Source: an uncultured Corynebacterium sp.
GTDB taxonomy: Bacteria > Actinomycetota > Actinomycetes > Mycobacteriales > Mycobacteriaceae
Assembly: GCF_947253065.1 (NCBI RefSeq)
Contig: NZ_CAMXWS010000007.1
Span: 10,497 to 74,496 of the forward strand
Direction: 5' to 3'
DNA: 64,000 bases
This document shows, piece by piece, positions 44,708 to 53,217 of the stretch. Every line of letters starts with the position of its first letter. The stretch's first letter is position 1. The position numbers and the translations under genes are program-made. Under the pieces are notes generated by a model. The model searched no databases. It saw nothing but the letters and a program-made list of their open reading frames with translations, and was not told the origin of the DNA.

Positions 44708-44738
44708 GTCTTTAGAAAGATGAAGACTGCCGCTTTTT
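44697..44738 (+). terminator. Terminator of glmM
   Basis: GCGGCAGTC (about 44697) pairs with GACTGCCGC, about 20 nt of loop between, followed by TTTTT. It lies 37 bp after the glmM stop and overlaps the promoter element described above. Confidence 0.8.
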
Positions 44739-44763
44739 GCGGCTTCAATCACGTGGGGGAGTG

Positions 44764-45069
44764 ATGAGTGTGGCACAGCTACATGCGGATCCGGAGGAAC
44801 TCCGGGTCGTGTTGAAGTTCAGGATCACTAGCTATAACGAGGCGATTGATCAGCTTGAGGCGCGGAAGCCCGCGATCAATCCAGGTGCGTTTGGGCAGGG
44901 GTTTGCTGACCATGGGGCAAGCGTTGCCTCTGCTGTGCACCGCGTTCACGATCGCACGATTCACCGCCTGCAGGCTCGCGTGAACCAGTTCGAGGAAATC
45001 CTCCGGGTCCTCGATGATGTCGAAACTGTTGATGCTGCTACTGCTGCGGAGTTGAGCCGTTATGTCTAA
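44764..45069 (+). CDS. Small helical protein, first gene of an ESX-4-linked unknown operon
   Basis: 101 residues from ATG 44764 with GGGGGAG upstream. It is predicted to be two long amphipathic helices (LHADPEELRVVLKFRITSYNEAIDQL and VASAVHRVHDRTIHRLQARVNQFEEILRVLDDVETV) separated by a short turn. Size and layout resemble WXG100 proteins, but the turn (AINPGAFGQGFADHG) lacks WXG. I do not recognise the family. The 3' end overlaps the next gene by 8 bp, so the two products are probably made together. Confidence 0.75.
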   Translation: MSVAQLHADPEELRVVLKFRITSYNEAIDQLEARKPAINPGAFGQGFADHGASVASAVHRVHDRTIHRLQARVNQFEEILRVLDDVETVDAATAAELSRYV

Positions 45070-46540
45070 TGTGCAGCTGAAAAGCGGTCTTGATGCGATC
45101 GTCCGGGAGCTTGCTTCGGTGCCCGGCGTGCCTGCAACAACATCGGCGCAAGTAGGTGCTCGTGTGGCATCCATTTCGGCGAAGATTGATTGGACGAATG
45201 GTCTGGATACCAGTGCTGTTCCACCGGAGATGGCGCATATCAATCCGAAGGGTGGCGGCGTCGCTGGGCTGATCGGTGCACTCGCTGGGCTACCACGGGT
45301 CGGCTCGTCGAGTTCTGCCGGTGATGAGGAATGGTTGCGCAGTATCGGCATCGCCGGTCATGAGGACCTGCTGGACCAGGAGCAGTGCGACCATTCCGAT
45401 AGCTTGGATCAGCTTGTGCAGAAGTCGTCGGAATGCGCGGATTCGGTGAACAAGATCGATTCGGCCGCGAACACCGGCATCCAGATGATCATCAATATCC
45501 TGCTCTCATTGATCCATTCGGTGAAAGGCGTTCCGTTCCTCAAACTCGGCGCAAGTGTTGCAGCCCCGATCCTGCAGGGACTGTTGTCCATTGAGAGGAC
45601 AGTCGAGGACCGAAACGAATCAATCGGTGGGTGCTACGACGGCCTGCGCGAGCTTTGCGACGGCACATGTGACGCCCCACCACCCGACACCAAGAAATTC
45701 ACCTCACCGGAAAAATGCGATAGCGCCCCCGCACCACAGCCAGCACCCAAATCAGAACCGTGCCCAGAGTCAACACCAGCACCAGCGTCACCGCCATCTG
45801 CTGCAGAACCATGCCCACCGACTACCCCGGCACAAGCCGCGCCTGTTCCGGCTGCACCAGAGACGGTAACTCCGGCAAAGACACCACCACCAGCGGTGGC
45901 ACCGGCACCAGCAACAGCGCCGCCGCCACAGACGGTGGTGGAAACGACGCCCGCCTCGTGCCCGGAAACACCACCGAGGCCGCCAGCTCCAACGATTCCG
46001 GCTGCGGCAGGGCTAGCTGGTGGGGGCGTGAATATCACGGTGAATATTGATGCGAATCTGCCTGTCCCGCCGAGTGTTCCGCCGATCGGACCGGCAGGAG
46101 ACTGCATCGTCGGCCAGGTGACCGCAGGGCTCGAAGCCTTTGGCCAATCCGTAGCGGATGCGTTCTCCCAGATGGAATGTCCGCTGCCACCAGTGGAGGA
46201 ATGTCCTGAGCCTGCTCCCGAACCACAACCAGAAGCTGAACCTGAATGCGAAGAAGCACCTGTGCCAGCGCCTGAACCACAACCAGAGGCTGAACCTGAA
46301 TGCGATGAGAACGGGACGATCGCGCCACCACCTGAACTAGCTGAGGTGGAAGAGCCACCGGCACCGCCGAAGAAGGGACTGGTGGAACCCGCAGCTATGA
46401 CACCACCGGTGGAACAAGCACCTGTTGAGAAACCCGCACCGGCTGAGGCGCAAGTACCGCAGCAAGCGGTGGAGGAACAGCCGGCACAACAGCAGAAACC
46501 TGAAGAACAGCAGCGCGCACGGAAGACGGGGGCTTGGTAA
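45062..46540 (+). CDS. Cys- and Pro-rich protein, candidate ESX-4 effector or surface protein
   Basis: 492 residues. Residues 1-180 are helical with a mildly hydrophobic stretch (about 138-178: TGIQMIINILLSLIHSVKGV...LQGLLSIERTV). The remaining 300 residues are very rich in Pro, Ala, Glu and Thr and carry most of the 14 Cys, often as Cys-Pro. A direct repeat EPQPEAEPEC occurs twice near residue 390-415. A hydrophobic island (GVNITVNIDANLPVPPSVPP) sits mid-tail. No Sec signal peptide is present. Even-numbered Cys and a Pro-rich tail suit a protein acting outside the cytoplasm, so ESX export is my inference. No family recognised. Confidence 0.7.
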   Translation: MSNVQLKSGLDAIVRELASVPGVPATTSAQVGARVASISAKIDWTNGLDTSAVPPEMAHINPKGGGVAGLIGALAGLPRVGSSSSAGDEEWLRSIGIAGHEDLLDQEQCDHSDSLDQLVQKSSECADSVNKIDSAANTGIQMIINILLSLIHSVKGVPFLKLGASVAAPILQGLLSIERTVEDRNESIGGCYDGLRELCDGTCDAPPPDTKKFTSPEKCDSAPAPQPAPKSEPCPESTPAPASPPSAAEPCPPTTPAQAAPVPAAPETVTPAKTPPPAVAPAPATAPPPQTVVETTPASCPETPPRPPAPTIPAAAGLAGGGVNITVNIDANLPVPPSVPPIGPAGDCIVGQVTAGLEAFGQSVADAFSQMECPLPPVEECPEPAPEPQPEAEPECEEAPVPAPEPQPEAEPECDENGTIAPPPELAEVEEPPAPPKKGLVEPAAMTPPVEQAPVEKPAPAEAQVPQQAVEEQPAQQQKPEEQQRARKTGAW

Positions 46541-46788
46541 TGGACTTCCAACAATTCGCGGAACAATTCCAAGAGCGAACAGCACGCCGAATGGCTGATT
46601 TTGAGCTGGTGCTCAAGCAAAGTCAAAAGCAAATGGAACAGGCGGCCCGCCAACAGGCCCTAGCCAAAGAAATGAATATCAAAAAACCGCCCGCGCAAAC
46701 TCCACGCGGAACATACCGCGGGATGAGGCACGGGCGGGTGCAAGGTGTGCTCCGTAGGGAAGGGCCGACGGAGCAGCCGCGAAGTTAG
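46540..46788 (+). CDS. Small basic helical protein, third gene of the ESX-4-linked operon
   Basis: 82 residues from the ATG overlapping the previous stop (TAATG). Residues 1-50 form one long Gln/Glu-rich amphipathic helix (FAEQFQERTARRMADFELVLKQSQKQMEQAARQQALAKEM). The rest is a basic Arg/Gly tail. It could be a chaperone or partner for the Pro-rich protein. No known family. It ends tail-to-tail with the hydrolase gene, overlapping by 4 bp. Confidence 0.7.
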   Translation: MDFQQFAEQFQERTARRMADFELVLKQSQKQMEQAARQQALAKEMNIKKPPAQTPRGTYRGMRHGRVQGVLRREGPTEQPRS

Positions 46789-47642
46789 AAGAGCCCCTTG
46801 GAACCAGCATCAGAACGATGGAACTCCGCCCGGTCGGCGAGCTCAACACCGTAGACGGACTCGACATTCTTGCCCTCAGCATCCAGCTCGGAATAAGCGG
46901 AATACTTCTTCTCACCGTCGAGCTGGTGCAGCAAGAAACCGGTGAGCAGACCACGCACCGTCTCCTGGACGCTGGTATTCGAACGACCCTGGCCAAGCAG
47001 GAACTTCTTCAGACCGTCCTCGCTGAAGGACTTCTGGTTGCCGTCCTTCACGGTGCGGTACGCGGCCGGACCAGCCCAGTTGAAAGCCAAACGCGCCGGG
47101 TTGCCCGGATCAAAAATCGCGTCCGCGTCCTCATCCGGACCGATGATTAGGCCGGGGAGGAAAAGGGAGCGGGCAGCCTGGTCCGCAGAAGGTGCGACAG
47201 ATGCCGGGTATAGCGGGGCAACAGCCTTGACCTTCTCGTTGTTCACACTGGCAAGTACAGCGCAGCCACCACCCATGCCGTGGCCGACGATGCCGAGCTT
47301 GTTGGGGGAAACGGTGACGTTACCGTTGCCCATCTTCACACCAGCGAGAATTTGCAGCGAGGTTTCCAGGTCAGCAGCGAAACCGGAATGATTCGGCTTG
47401 AAGCCACGCTCGGTATCCGGTGCAGCAACGGCGATGCCCCAGCTAGCCAAGTGGCGCAGGGTCTTGCGGTAATCATCGGCACTCTTCATCCAGTCATGGC
47501 CGAAAGCCACACCGGGGATGCCTTTACCTTCGGCAGGCACAAAGACCTTGCCGGACAGGCCGGTGTACCCAAGATCACCTTCCATGACCCGGTACGGGCC
47601 ACGCTTGGACAATTCGCTGAGCTTCTTCAACTTCGCAGACAC
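46785..47642 (-). CDS. Alpha/beta-hydrolase-fold protein lacking the nucleophilic serine
   Basis: 286 codons from GTG 47642. The dienelactone-hydrolase/cutinase-like fold is clear (VFVPAEGKGIPGVAFGHDWM, then LRHLASWGIAVAAPDTERG). The nucleophile elbow reads IVGHGMGGGCA, with Gly where the catalytic Ser should be (position 122). It may be a pseudo-enzyme or use another residue. TATCCT (minus strand, 47650-47655) lies 7 nt before the GTG, indicating a leaderless mRNA. It is divergent from glmS. The open frame continues upstream antisense to glmS, but that part is not coding. Confidence 0.85.
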   Translation of the reverse strand: MSAKLKKLSELSKRGPYRVMEGDLGYTGLSGKVFVPAEGKGIPGVAFGHDWMKSADDYRKTLRHLASWGIAVAAPDTERGFKPNHSGFAADLETSLQILAGVKMGNGNVTVSPNKLGIVGHGMGGGCAVLASVNNEKVKAVAPLYPASVAPSADQAARSLFLPGLIIGPDEDADAIFDPGNPARLAFNWAGPAAYRTVKDGNQKSFSEDGLKKFLLGQGRSNTSVQETVRGLLTGFLLHQLDGEKKYSAYSELDAEGKNVESVYGVELADRAEFHRSDAGSKGLF

Positions 47643-47740
47643 GAGGAACAGGATACTGCATTGAATTGTCTCGGGGGCGCGGGATCGTTCGCAGAGGTGC
47701 CCACGGAGGTGTTGGTCCGGTCTGAGGTTTAGGCGTGCAT

Positions 47741-47746
47741 TATCCT
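47741..47746 (+). promoter_or_regulatory. -10 box of glmS (leaderless promoter)
   Basis: TATCCT ends 7 nt before the glmS ATG. The divergent hydrolase gene has an identical TATCCT 7 nt before its GTG, within the same 111-bp region. Confidence 0.65.
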
Positions 47747-47753
47747 TGTTCGC

Positions 47754-49625
47754 ATGTGTGGAATCGTGGGTTATGTAGGTCAGCAGCAAGCGCTGCCCAT
47801 CGCGCTCGAAGCGCTGCGCCGGATGGAGTACCGCGGGTATGACTCGTCGGGTATTGCCGTGGCTGGCGGGGGAGATCTGACCGTCGCTAAGCGGGCGGGC
47901 AAGCTGGCCAACCTTGAAGACAAGATTGCTGAATTGGGCACGGATGCGCTCAGCGGAACGACCGCTATTGGTCACACCCGTTGGGCAACGCATGGCCGTC
48001 CGACCGATGAGAATGCGCACCCGCACCTGTCCTATGACGGGCGTGCGGCGATCGTGCACAACGGCATCATTGAGAACTTCGCACCGCTGCGCGCTGAGCT
48101 GGAGCGCGAGAATGTCACCTTGGCATCGGAGACCGACTCTGAGGTCGCAGCGCACCTGCTTGCGCGTGCATACAACGGTGAGGATGAAGGCTCCACCAAG
48201 GGCGATTTTGAGGCTTCGGCACTGAAGGTACTCAACCGACTCGAGGGTGCGTTCACCGTGTTGTTCACGCACGCTGATCACCCGGACACCATCATCGCGG
48301 CTCGTCGTTCGACTCCGCTGATCGTCGGTGTCGGCGAAAATGAGATGTTCCTGGGCTCCGATGTGGCTGCTTTCATTGAGCACACCAAGGATGCCGTGGA
48401 GCTGGAGTCCGATTCGGTCGTGGTCATCACGGCTGATGATTACCGTGTGCTCAACTTCGACGGCACGCCAGGTGCTGGTAAGCCGTTCACCATCGACTGG
48501 GACCTGGAAGCTGCTGAGAAGGGTGGCTTTGATTCCTTCATGATGAAGGAGATCTACGAGCAGCCGGCTGCTGTCCGTGACACCCTTGCTGGGCACTGGG
48601 ATGGCCAGCGCATCACGCTGGATGAGAACACCATTACTGACAGTGAGCTGAAGTCCTTCGACCAGGTCTTCGTCATTGCTTGTGGTTCGGCGTACCACTC
48701 CGGTCTGGCCGCCAAGTACGCGATTGAACACTGGGTGCGTATCCCGGTGCAGATCGAGGTGGCTTCTGAGTTCCGCTACCGTGACCCGGTGCTGGACGAG
48801 CGCACGCTGGTTCTGGCGATCTCCCAGTCGGGTGAGACCGCCGATACCCTCGAGGCAGTCCGGCACGCCAAGACACAGGGTGCGAAGGTGCTCGCAGTGT
48901 GCAACACCAATGGCTCGCAGATCCCGCGTGAGTCGGATGCTGTGCTGTACACCCACGCTGGTCCGGAGATCGGTGTGGCATCCACCAAGGCATTCCTGGC
49001 GCAGGTTGCAGCTAACTACATCGTTGGTCTGGCGCTGGCGCAGGCGAAGGGCACGAAGTACCCGGATGAGATCCACGCGATCTGGAATGAGCTCGAGACG
49101 ATCCCGGAGAAGATCGAAGCTGCACTGGAGAACTTCGACGAGTGCAAGCACATCGCGAACACCCTTGGTGCTGTGTCCACCATGCTCTTCCTCGGTCGCG
49201 GCGTTGGATTCCCGATCGCACTTGAGGGTGCACTGAAGCTCAAGGAGCTCGCATACATTCACGCTGAGGGCTTCGCTGCGGGTGAGCTCAAGCACGGCCC
49301 GATCGCGCTGATTGAGGATGATCTGCCGGTCGTGGTGATTGTGCCAAGCCCGCGTGGTGTGTCCCAGCTGCATTCCAAGATCGTCTCCAATATCCAGGAG
49401 ATCCGTGCACGTGGTGCGAAGACGATCGTGATCGCGGAAGAGGGTGACACCGCTGTGGAGCCGTACGCAAACTGGTTGCTGCGTATCCCTCAGTCTCCGA
49501 CGATCATGCAGCCGTTGCTGGCTACGGTTCCGCTGCAGTTCCTGGCGGCATTCATTGCGCAGGAGTGCGGTAATGAGGACATCGATAAGCCACGCAATCT
49601 GGCTAAGTCCGTCACTGTCGAGTAG
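47754..49625 (+). CDS. glmS: Glutamine-fructose-6-phosphate aminotransferase
   Basis: 623 residues. The N-terminal glutaminase has the nucleophile Cys2 (MCGIVGY) and GYDSSGIA; the C-terminal isomerase half has two SIS domains (ACGSAYHSGLAAKYAIE, SQSGETADTLEAVRHAK and later LGRGVGFPIALEGALKLKE) and ends with KSVTVE. It makes glucosamine-6-phosphate, the first step to UDP-GlcNAc and peptidoglycan. The start is leaderless in appearance. Confidence 0.98.
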   Translation: MCGIVGYVGQQQALPIALEALRRMEYRGYDSSGIAVAGGGDLTVAKRAGKLANLEDKIAELGTDALSGTTAIGHTRWATHGRPTDENAHPHLSYDGRAAIVHNGIIENFAPLRAELERENVTLASETDSEVAAHLLARAYNGEDEGSTKGDFEASALKVLNRLEGAFTVLFTHADHPDTIIAARRSTPLIVGVGENEMFLGSDVAAFIEHTKDAVELESDSVVVITADDYRVLNFDGTPGAGKPFTIDWDLEAAEKGGFDSFMMKEIYEQPAAVRDTLAGHWDGQRITLDENTITDSELKSFDQVFVIACGSAYHSGLAAKYAIEHWVRIPVQIEVASEFRYRDPVLDERTLVLAISQSGETADTLEAVRHAKTQGAKVLAVCNTNGSQIPRESDAVLYTHAGPEIGVASTKAFLAQVAANYIVGLALAQAKGTKYPDEIHAIWNELETIPEKIEAALENFDECKHIANTLGAVSTMLFLGRGVGFPIALEGALKLKELAYIHAEGFAAGELKHGPIALIEDDLPVVVIVPSPRGVSQLHSKIVSNIQEIRARGAKTIVIAEEGDTAVEPYANWLLRIPQSPTIMQPLLATVPLQFLAAFIAQECGNEDIDKPRNLAKSVTVE

Positions 49626-49634
49626 ATTCTCGGC

Positions 49635-50297
49635 ATGCTTCACGCCGTTCAGTTCGCATTCGTCGATTCGATCAACCTGCTGTTGATCGGAGTGATCGTT
49701 GCGCTCGGCGTGATGTTGCCCCGCGGCCGCCACGGCCAGTACGCAAAGACTTCGGCGTTGTTGATCGCCGGCGACTGGCTGGGTGTGGCCGCTTTGGCAT
49801 TTTTGATGCTGGTGGTCTTCGACGGGCTGGGTGATCTGGTGCTCAGGTTCGTCGAGGGCCCGATTTTTGGCATCCTTTTGATCGCTACTGGTGTGCTCAC
49901 CGGCTTGTTAGCCCTGCGGGGTGGGGATAATTCTGGCCTGGTCAACCGGGTTCTGGAACCACTCAGGTCGCCATCTTTCAAGACTGTGGTGGTCGGTCTG
50001 GCCCTGGGGTTGATTCAGTCGGCGACCTCGGTGCCGTTTTATGGCGGTCTTGCGGTGTTGTCGGCAGCAGGGGTCGATGTGGCGGTGCGCTACGCATTCT
50101 TGGTGTTGTATGCGACGGTGGCGTTGAGTCTGCCCACCCTGTGCGCAATCTTGGTGGGGTGGGTGCGTCTTGCACCGGATAGCCCGGCGGCGCGGGTCTT
50201 TGATGCTGCACGGGAGAATTCGCAGAAGGTCTCGCTCGGTGCGACGTGGGCGGTATCAATCCTGCTTATCGTGCTGGGTATCGTCCACATGTTTTAG
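49635..50297 (+). CDS. Six-helix membrane protein of unknown function
   Basis: 220 residues with about six membrane spans, a helix-loop arrangement like the LysE/GAP-type families. The N-terminal helix carries FVDSINLLLIGVIVALGV, and TM4 has GLIQSATSVPFYGG. No transport motif is certain. TAGATT (49623-49628) lies 6 nt upstream of the ATG and overlaps the glmS stop region, so a leaderless transcript starting inside the end of glmS is likely. Confidence 0.75.
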   Translation: MLHAVQFAFVDSINLLLIGVIVALGVMLPRGRHGQYAKTSALLIAGDWLGVAALAFLMLVVFDGLGDLVLRFVEGPIFGILLIATGVLTGLLALRGGDNSGLVNRVLEPLRSPSFKTVVVGLALGLIQSATSVPFYGGLAVLSAAGVDVAVRYAFLVLYATVALSLPTLCAILVGWVRLAPDSPAARVFDAARENSQKVSLGATWAVSILLIVLGIVHMF

Positions 50298-50321
50298 TGT
50301 CGCAGTGGCACAATGTCACCC

Positions 50322-51440
50322 ATGAGTTCTTCGGTTTTGCGCATTGATGTGGGGGCGATCGCGCGCAATACGCGTTTGCTGAAAGAGCAGTTGGGTACGA
50401 CCCGTTTGGTGTGCGTGGTCAAAGCTGATGCGTATAACCACGGCGCTGAGCACGTGGTTCCGGTGATGGATGAAGCTGGTGCTGATGCATTCGGTGTTGC
50501 CACCTTTGATGAAGCCAGACAGGTCCGCGCGCTGACGGACAAGCCGGTGACTGCGTGGCTGTGGGAGCCGGGCGAGGAGATTCCGGAAGGCATTGAGATT
50601 GGCGTTCCGGGCAAGGAGCACCTGGATTGGTTGATCGAACACGACGTTTCCGCACCGTTGTACATCGTCGTGGATACGGGCATGAATCGTTCCGGGATCG
50701 ACGAGGAAGATTGGGACGCGGCTTTTGAACAGGCACACGAGGCTGGGCTCAATGTTGTTGGGTTGATGTCACACTTGGCGTGCGCGGACGAGCCAGAGCA
50801 CCCGCATAATGCGGACCAGCTGGCCACATTCACCCGCGCCATTGAGCGTGCACGTGAGGCAGGACTCGACGTGCAGCGCAATCATTTGGCCAATTCACCA
50901 GGAACGCTGACCAGCGCGGCGCTCACTTTCGACCAGGTCCGCACAGGCATCGCGTTGTACGGCCTCAACCCAGTTCCGCAGAACGAAGATGTGCTTATCC
51001 GCGCCGCCGCGCTCACCCCAGCCATGACCTGGGCGGCGAACCTGACTGCGGTGAAACGCATCAAGAAGGGGGAGGGCGCGAGCTATGGCCTGACGTGGAA
51101 GGCGCCAGAAGATGGCTGGACGGCGGTCGTTCCAGTGGGGTATGCCGATGGTCTGCCACGGTCCTGGCAAGACGCAGTTGAAGTGACTATCCGTGGTCGC
51201 CGCTACCCGCAGGTCGGGCGAGTGTGCATGGATCAGTTCATTATTTGGCTGGGAGATAACGCTGACAATGTCGCAGTGGGGGATGAGGCGATCATCTTCG
51301 GCAACGGTGGCATCAGCGCTGCTGAGCTGGCAGATCGTGTTGGGACGATCCACTATGAGGTGGTGTGCACGCCGCATGGAAGGGTGCGCAGGGAATATGG
51401 GGGTACAGGGGACGTCGATAAGCGAAAGGGCGAGGTGTAA
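50322..51440 (+). CDS. alr: Alanine racemase
   Basis: About 372 residues from ATG 50322. The PLP lysine is in VVKADAYNHG (about residue 34) and the second catalytic base in GEGASYGLTW (Tyr); MDQF and the C-terminal fold are intact. It makes D-alanine for peptidoglycan. CACAAT (50309-50314) lies 7 nt upstream of ATG 50322, which favours this start over ATG 50313. The stop overlaps tsaE, and a copy of the 11-mer sits in the last codons (DVDKR). Confidence 0.96.
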   Translation: MSSSVLRIDVGAIARNTRLLKEQLGTTRLVCVVKADAYNHGAEHVVPVMDEAGADAFGVATFDEARQVRALTDKPVTAWLWEPGEEIPEGIEIGVPGKEHLDWLIEHDVSAPLYIVVDTGMNRSGIDEEDWDAAFEQAHEAGLNVVGLMSHLACADEPEHPHNADQLATFTRAIERAREAGLDVQRNHLANSPGTLTSAALTFDQVRTGIALYGLNPVPQNEDVLIRAAALTPAMTWAANLTAVKRIKKGEGASYGLTWKAPEDGWTAVVPVGYADGLPRSWQDAVEVTIRGRRYPQVGRVCMDQFIIWLGDNADNVAVGDEAIIFGNGGISAAELADRVGTIHYEVVCTPHGRVRREYGGTGDVDKRKGEV

Positions 51441-51940
51441 TGAAGCCGCCGTTTGTGGAAAAAGGCACGGTTGAGTGCGAGACCGCGGAAGACACTCGTG
51501 CGTTCGGGGAGCGACTCGGTGCGGCGCTTGAAGCGGGCGACGTAGTGATTTTGGATGGCCCGCTGGGCGCAGGAAAGACCACGTTGACGCAAGGAATCGC
51601 GAAAGGAATGGGCGTCAAAGGGCGTGTGACTAGTCCGACTTTCATCATTGCGCGCGAACACAAGGCGCTGACCCCGGGGAACCCGGCGCTTGTTCATGTG
51701 GATGCGTACCGTTTGCTCGACAGCGTCGGTGGCACTGGTGCGGTGGATCCGTTGGGTGAGCTCGATGCGCTGGACCTGGACACGGAACTGACTGATTCTG
51801 TGGTGGTGGCGGAATGGGGCGGTGGCCTCGTCGAGCAGATCGCTGCGCGCTACCTGCTCGTGGAATTGGATCGTGAAACGCGTGTGAAAGAAGACCCCGA
51901 ATCGCAGGGTCGGATCATCTCCTGGACGCCGTCCGAGTAG
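51440..51940 (+). CDS. tsaE: tRNA t6A biosynthesis ATPase TsaE
   Basis: 166 residues with the P-loop GPLGAGKTTLTQGIA and the TsaE signatures SPTFIIAREH and HVDAYRL, then EW for the nucleotide-binding Trp. It works with TsaB and TsaD to load threonylcarbamoyl on A37 of ANN-decoding tRNAs. Its ATG overlaps the alr stop. Confidence 0.96.
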   Translation: MKPPFVEKGTVECETAEDTRAFGERLGAALEAGDVVILDGPLGAGKTTLTQGIAKGMGVKGRVTSPTFIIAREHKALTPGNPALVHVDAYRLLDSVGGTGAVDPLGELDALDLDTELTDSVVVAEWGGGLVEQIAARYLLVELDRETRVKEDPESQGRIISWTPSE

Positions 51941-51950
51941 GGTTGTGGCC

Positions 51951-52478
51951 ATGCAAAAGCTCACAGGTGCCCAAAAAGGCTGGTTCGGAATCGTCATTGC
52001 GCTGTGGATCATTGCGCTCGCAGCAATGGTTTTCCTGCTGCCAAAAACGAGCTCGAGTGCCTCTAGCTCAGCGTCCGCAGGCAGTGCGGAAGGATCCGGT
52101 TCGCTCGTGCAGACACTGGAAAACATGGAGCCGCCCGCTAATGCGGCGGTCGCTGGACAGTTGCTCGACCTGCGTCAGGTCTACGGTGACGATGTCGTAG
52201 CATTCGTCCCGGTGTGTGCAGAAGAGCCGAAGGAGCTTGTCGACGCCAAGTTGGAGGCCGCCGGCGATGTCGCCGACCAGGTCGACCTTGAATCTGGCAA
52301 TAACTACCTGCTGCTGTCCAAGGACCCACAGGCAGGTGTTGACTCGGTGGACCCGGTGTCCAACGATGTCATGGACCTGTGCAACGGCAATTACTTCGAT
52401 CAGTTCTTCAGCACTGAGCAGGGCTTCCCGGTGTACTGGGATGGCGATATCTGGCGCTTCGGCGTTCGTGCTGAGTAA
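51951..52478 (+). CDS. Membrane-anchored exported protein of unknown function
   Basis: About 175 residues with an uncleaved N-terminal helix (GWFGIVIALWIIALAAMVFLL), a Ser-rich linker and a soluble extracytoplasmic domain with two Cys (VPVCAEEP and MDLCNGNYF). TAGGGT (51938-51943) lies 7 nt before ATG 51951 at the very end of tsaE, so it has its own leaderless promoter inside the operon. The family is not recognised. Confidence 0.78.
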   Translation: MQKLTGAQKGWFGIVIALWIIALAAMVFLLPKTSSSASSSASAGSAEGSGSLVQTLENMEPPANAAVAGQLLDLRQVYGDDVVAFVPVCAEEPKELVDAKLEAAGDVADQVDLESGNNYLLLSKDPQAGVDSVDPVSNDVMDLCNGNYFDQFFSTEQGFPVYWDGDIWRFGVRAE

Positions 52479-52497
52479 GCGGAGATAAGTGCGAGAC

Positions 52498-53217
52498 ATG
52501 ATCGTCCTGGCCATCGACACCGCCACCACCGACCTTGTTGCAGGTCTCGTGGAAGTGACCGATGGGCAGCACGTCACGCTGACAGAACGGATCATTCCGA
52601 CCCGTTCCCACAATGAGCTGCTCGTTCCTACGGTGGTCGAGCTGCTGCGCGAGAGCGGCAAGGAATTCGGTGATCTTGGTGCCGTGGTTGTGGGCTGCGG
52701 TCCAGGGCCCTTCACCGGTCTACGCGTGGGCATGGCTACTGCCTCCGCTTTCGGGCAAGCGCTCGGCATTCCCGTTCATGGGGTGTGCACGCACGATGCT
52801 GTGGCCGCGCAGATTGCAGCAGATGCACCGGAAGCGACATCGCTGGTGGTCACTGATGCCCGTCGCCGTGAGGTGTACTGGGCACAGTACGCAGGGGAGA
52901 ACCGCGTTTCTGGTCCGGATGTGATCGCGCCCGCTGCTGTTTCTCTTGAAGGAACGGACAACAAGACCGACGTGGTGAGCGTGCCGGAGAATCTCCGCGA
53001 GCAGCTCGCGGTTGAAGCTGACACGTTCACGTATGTCGCACCGCGTCCGGCGGGTCTTGTCGCTGTTGCGGATCTGGCTGCAACACCAGAGCCACTCGTC
53101 CCGCTTTATTTGCGTCGCCCTGATGCGAAGGAGCCGACGCCGAAACCGAAATCGCCGGCGATCCCGGATCTGCCGAAGGGTGCACATGCGGCGGAGGCAG
53201 CTGAGGAGCAGCGATGA
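52498..53217 (+). CDS. tsaB: tRNA t6A biosynthesis protein TsaB
   Basis: About 239 residues with the ASKHA fold start (MIVLAIDTATTDLVAG) and VVVGCGPGPFTGLRVGMATA. It is the scaffold that stabilises TsaD. GTG 52489 is an alternative start with a GGAG 4 nt upstream; both keep the domain intact. The C-terminus has a Pro-rich tail. The rimI ATG overlaps its stop. Confidence 0.94.
   Translation: MIVLAIDTATTDLVAGLVEVTDGQHVTLTERIIPTRSHNELLVPTVVELLRESGKEFGDLGAVVVGCGPGPFTGLRVGMATASAFGQALGIPVHGVCTHDAVAAQIAADAPEATSLVVTDARRREVYWAQYAGENRVSGPDVIAPAAVSLEGTDNKTDVVSVPENLREQLAVEADTFTYVAPRPAGLVAVADLAATPEPLVPLYLRRPDAKEPTPKPKSPAIPDLPKGAHAAEAAEEQR

Noticed and set aside
47643..49733. Very long antisense open frame continuing the hydrolase frame across glmS
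   Set aside because: The glmS protein is fully conserved on the plus strand; the antisense product is compositionally odd, and the hydrolase has a clear GTG with a -10 box at 47642.
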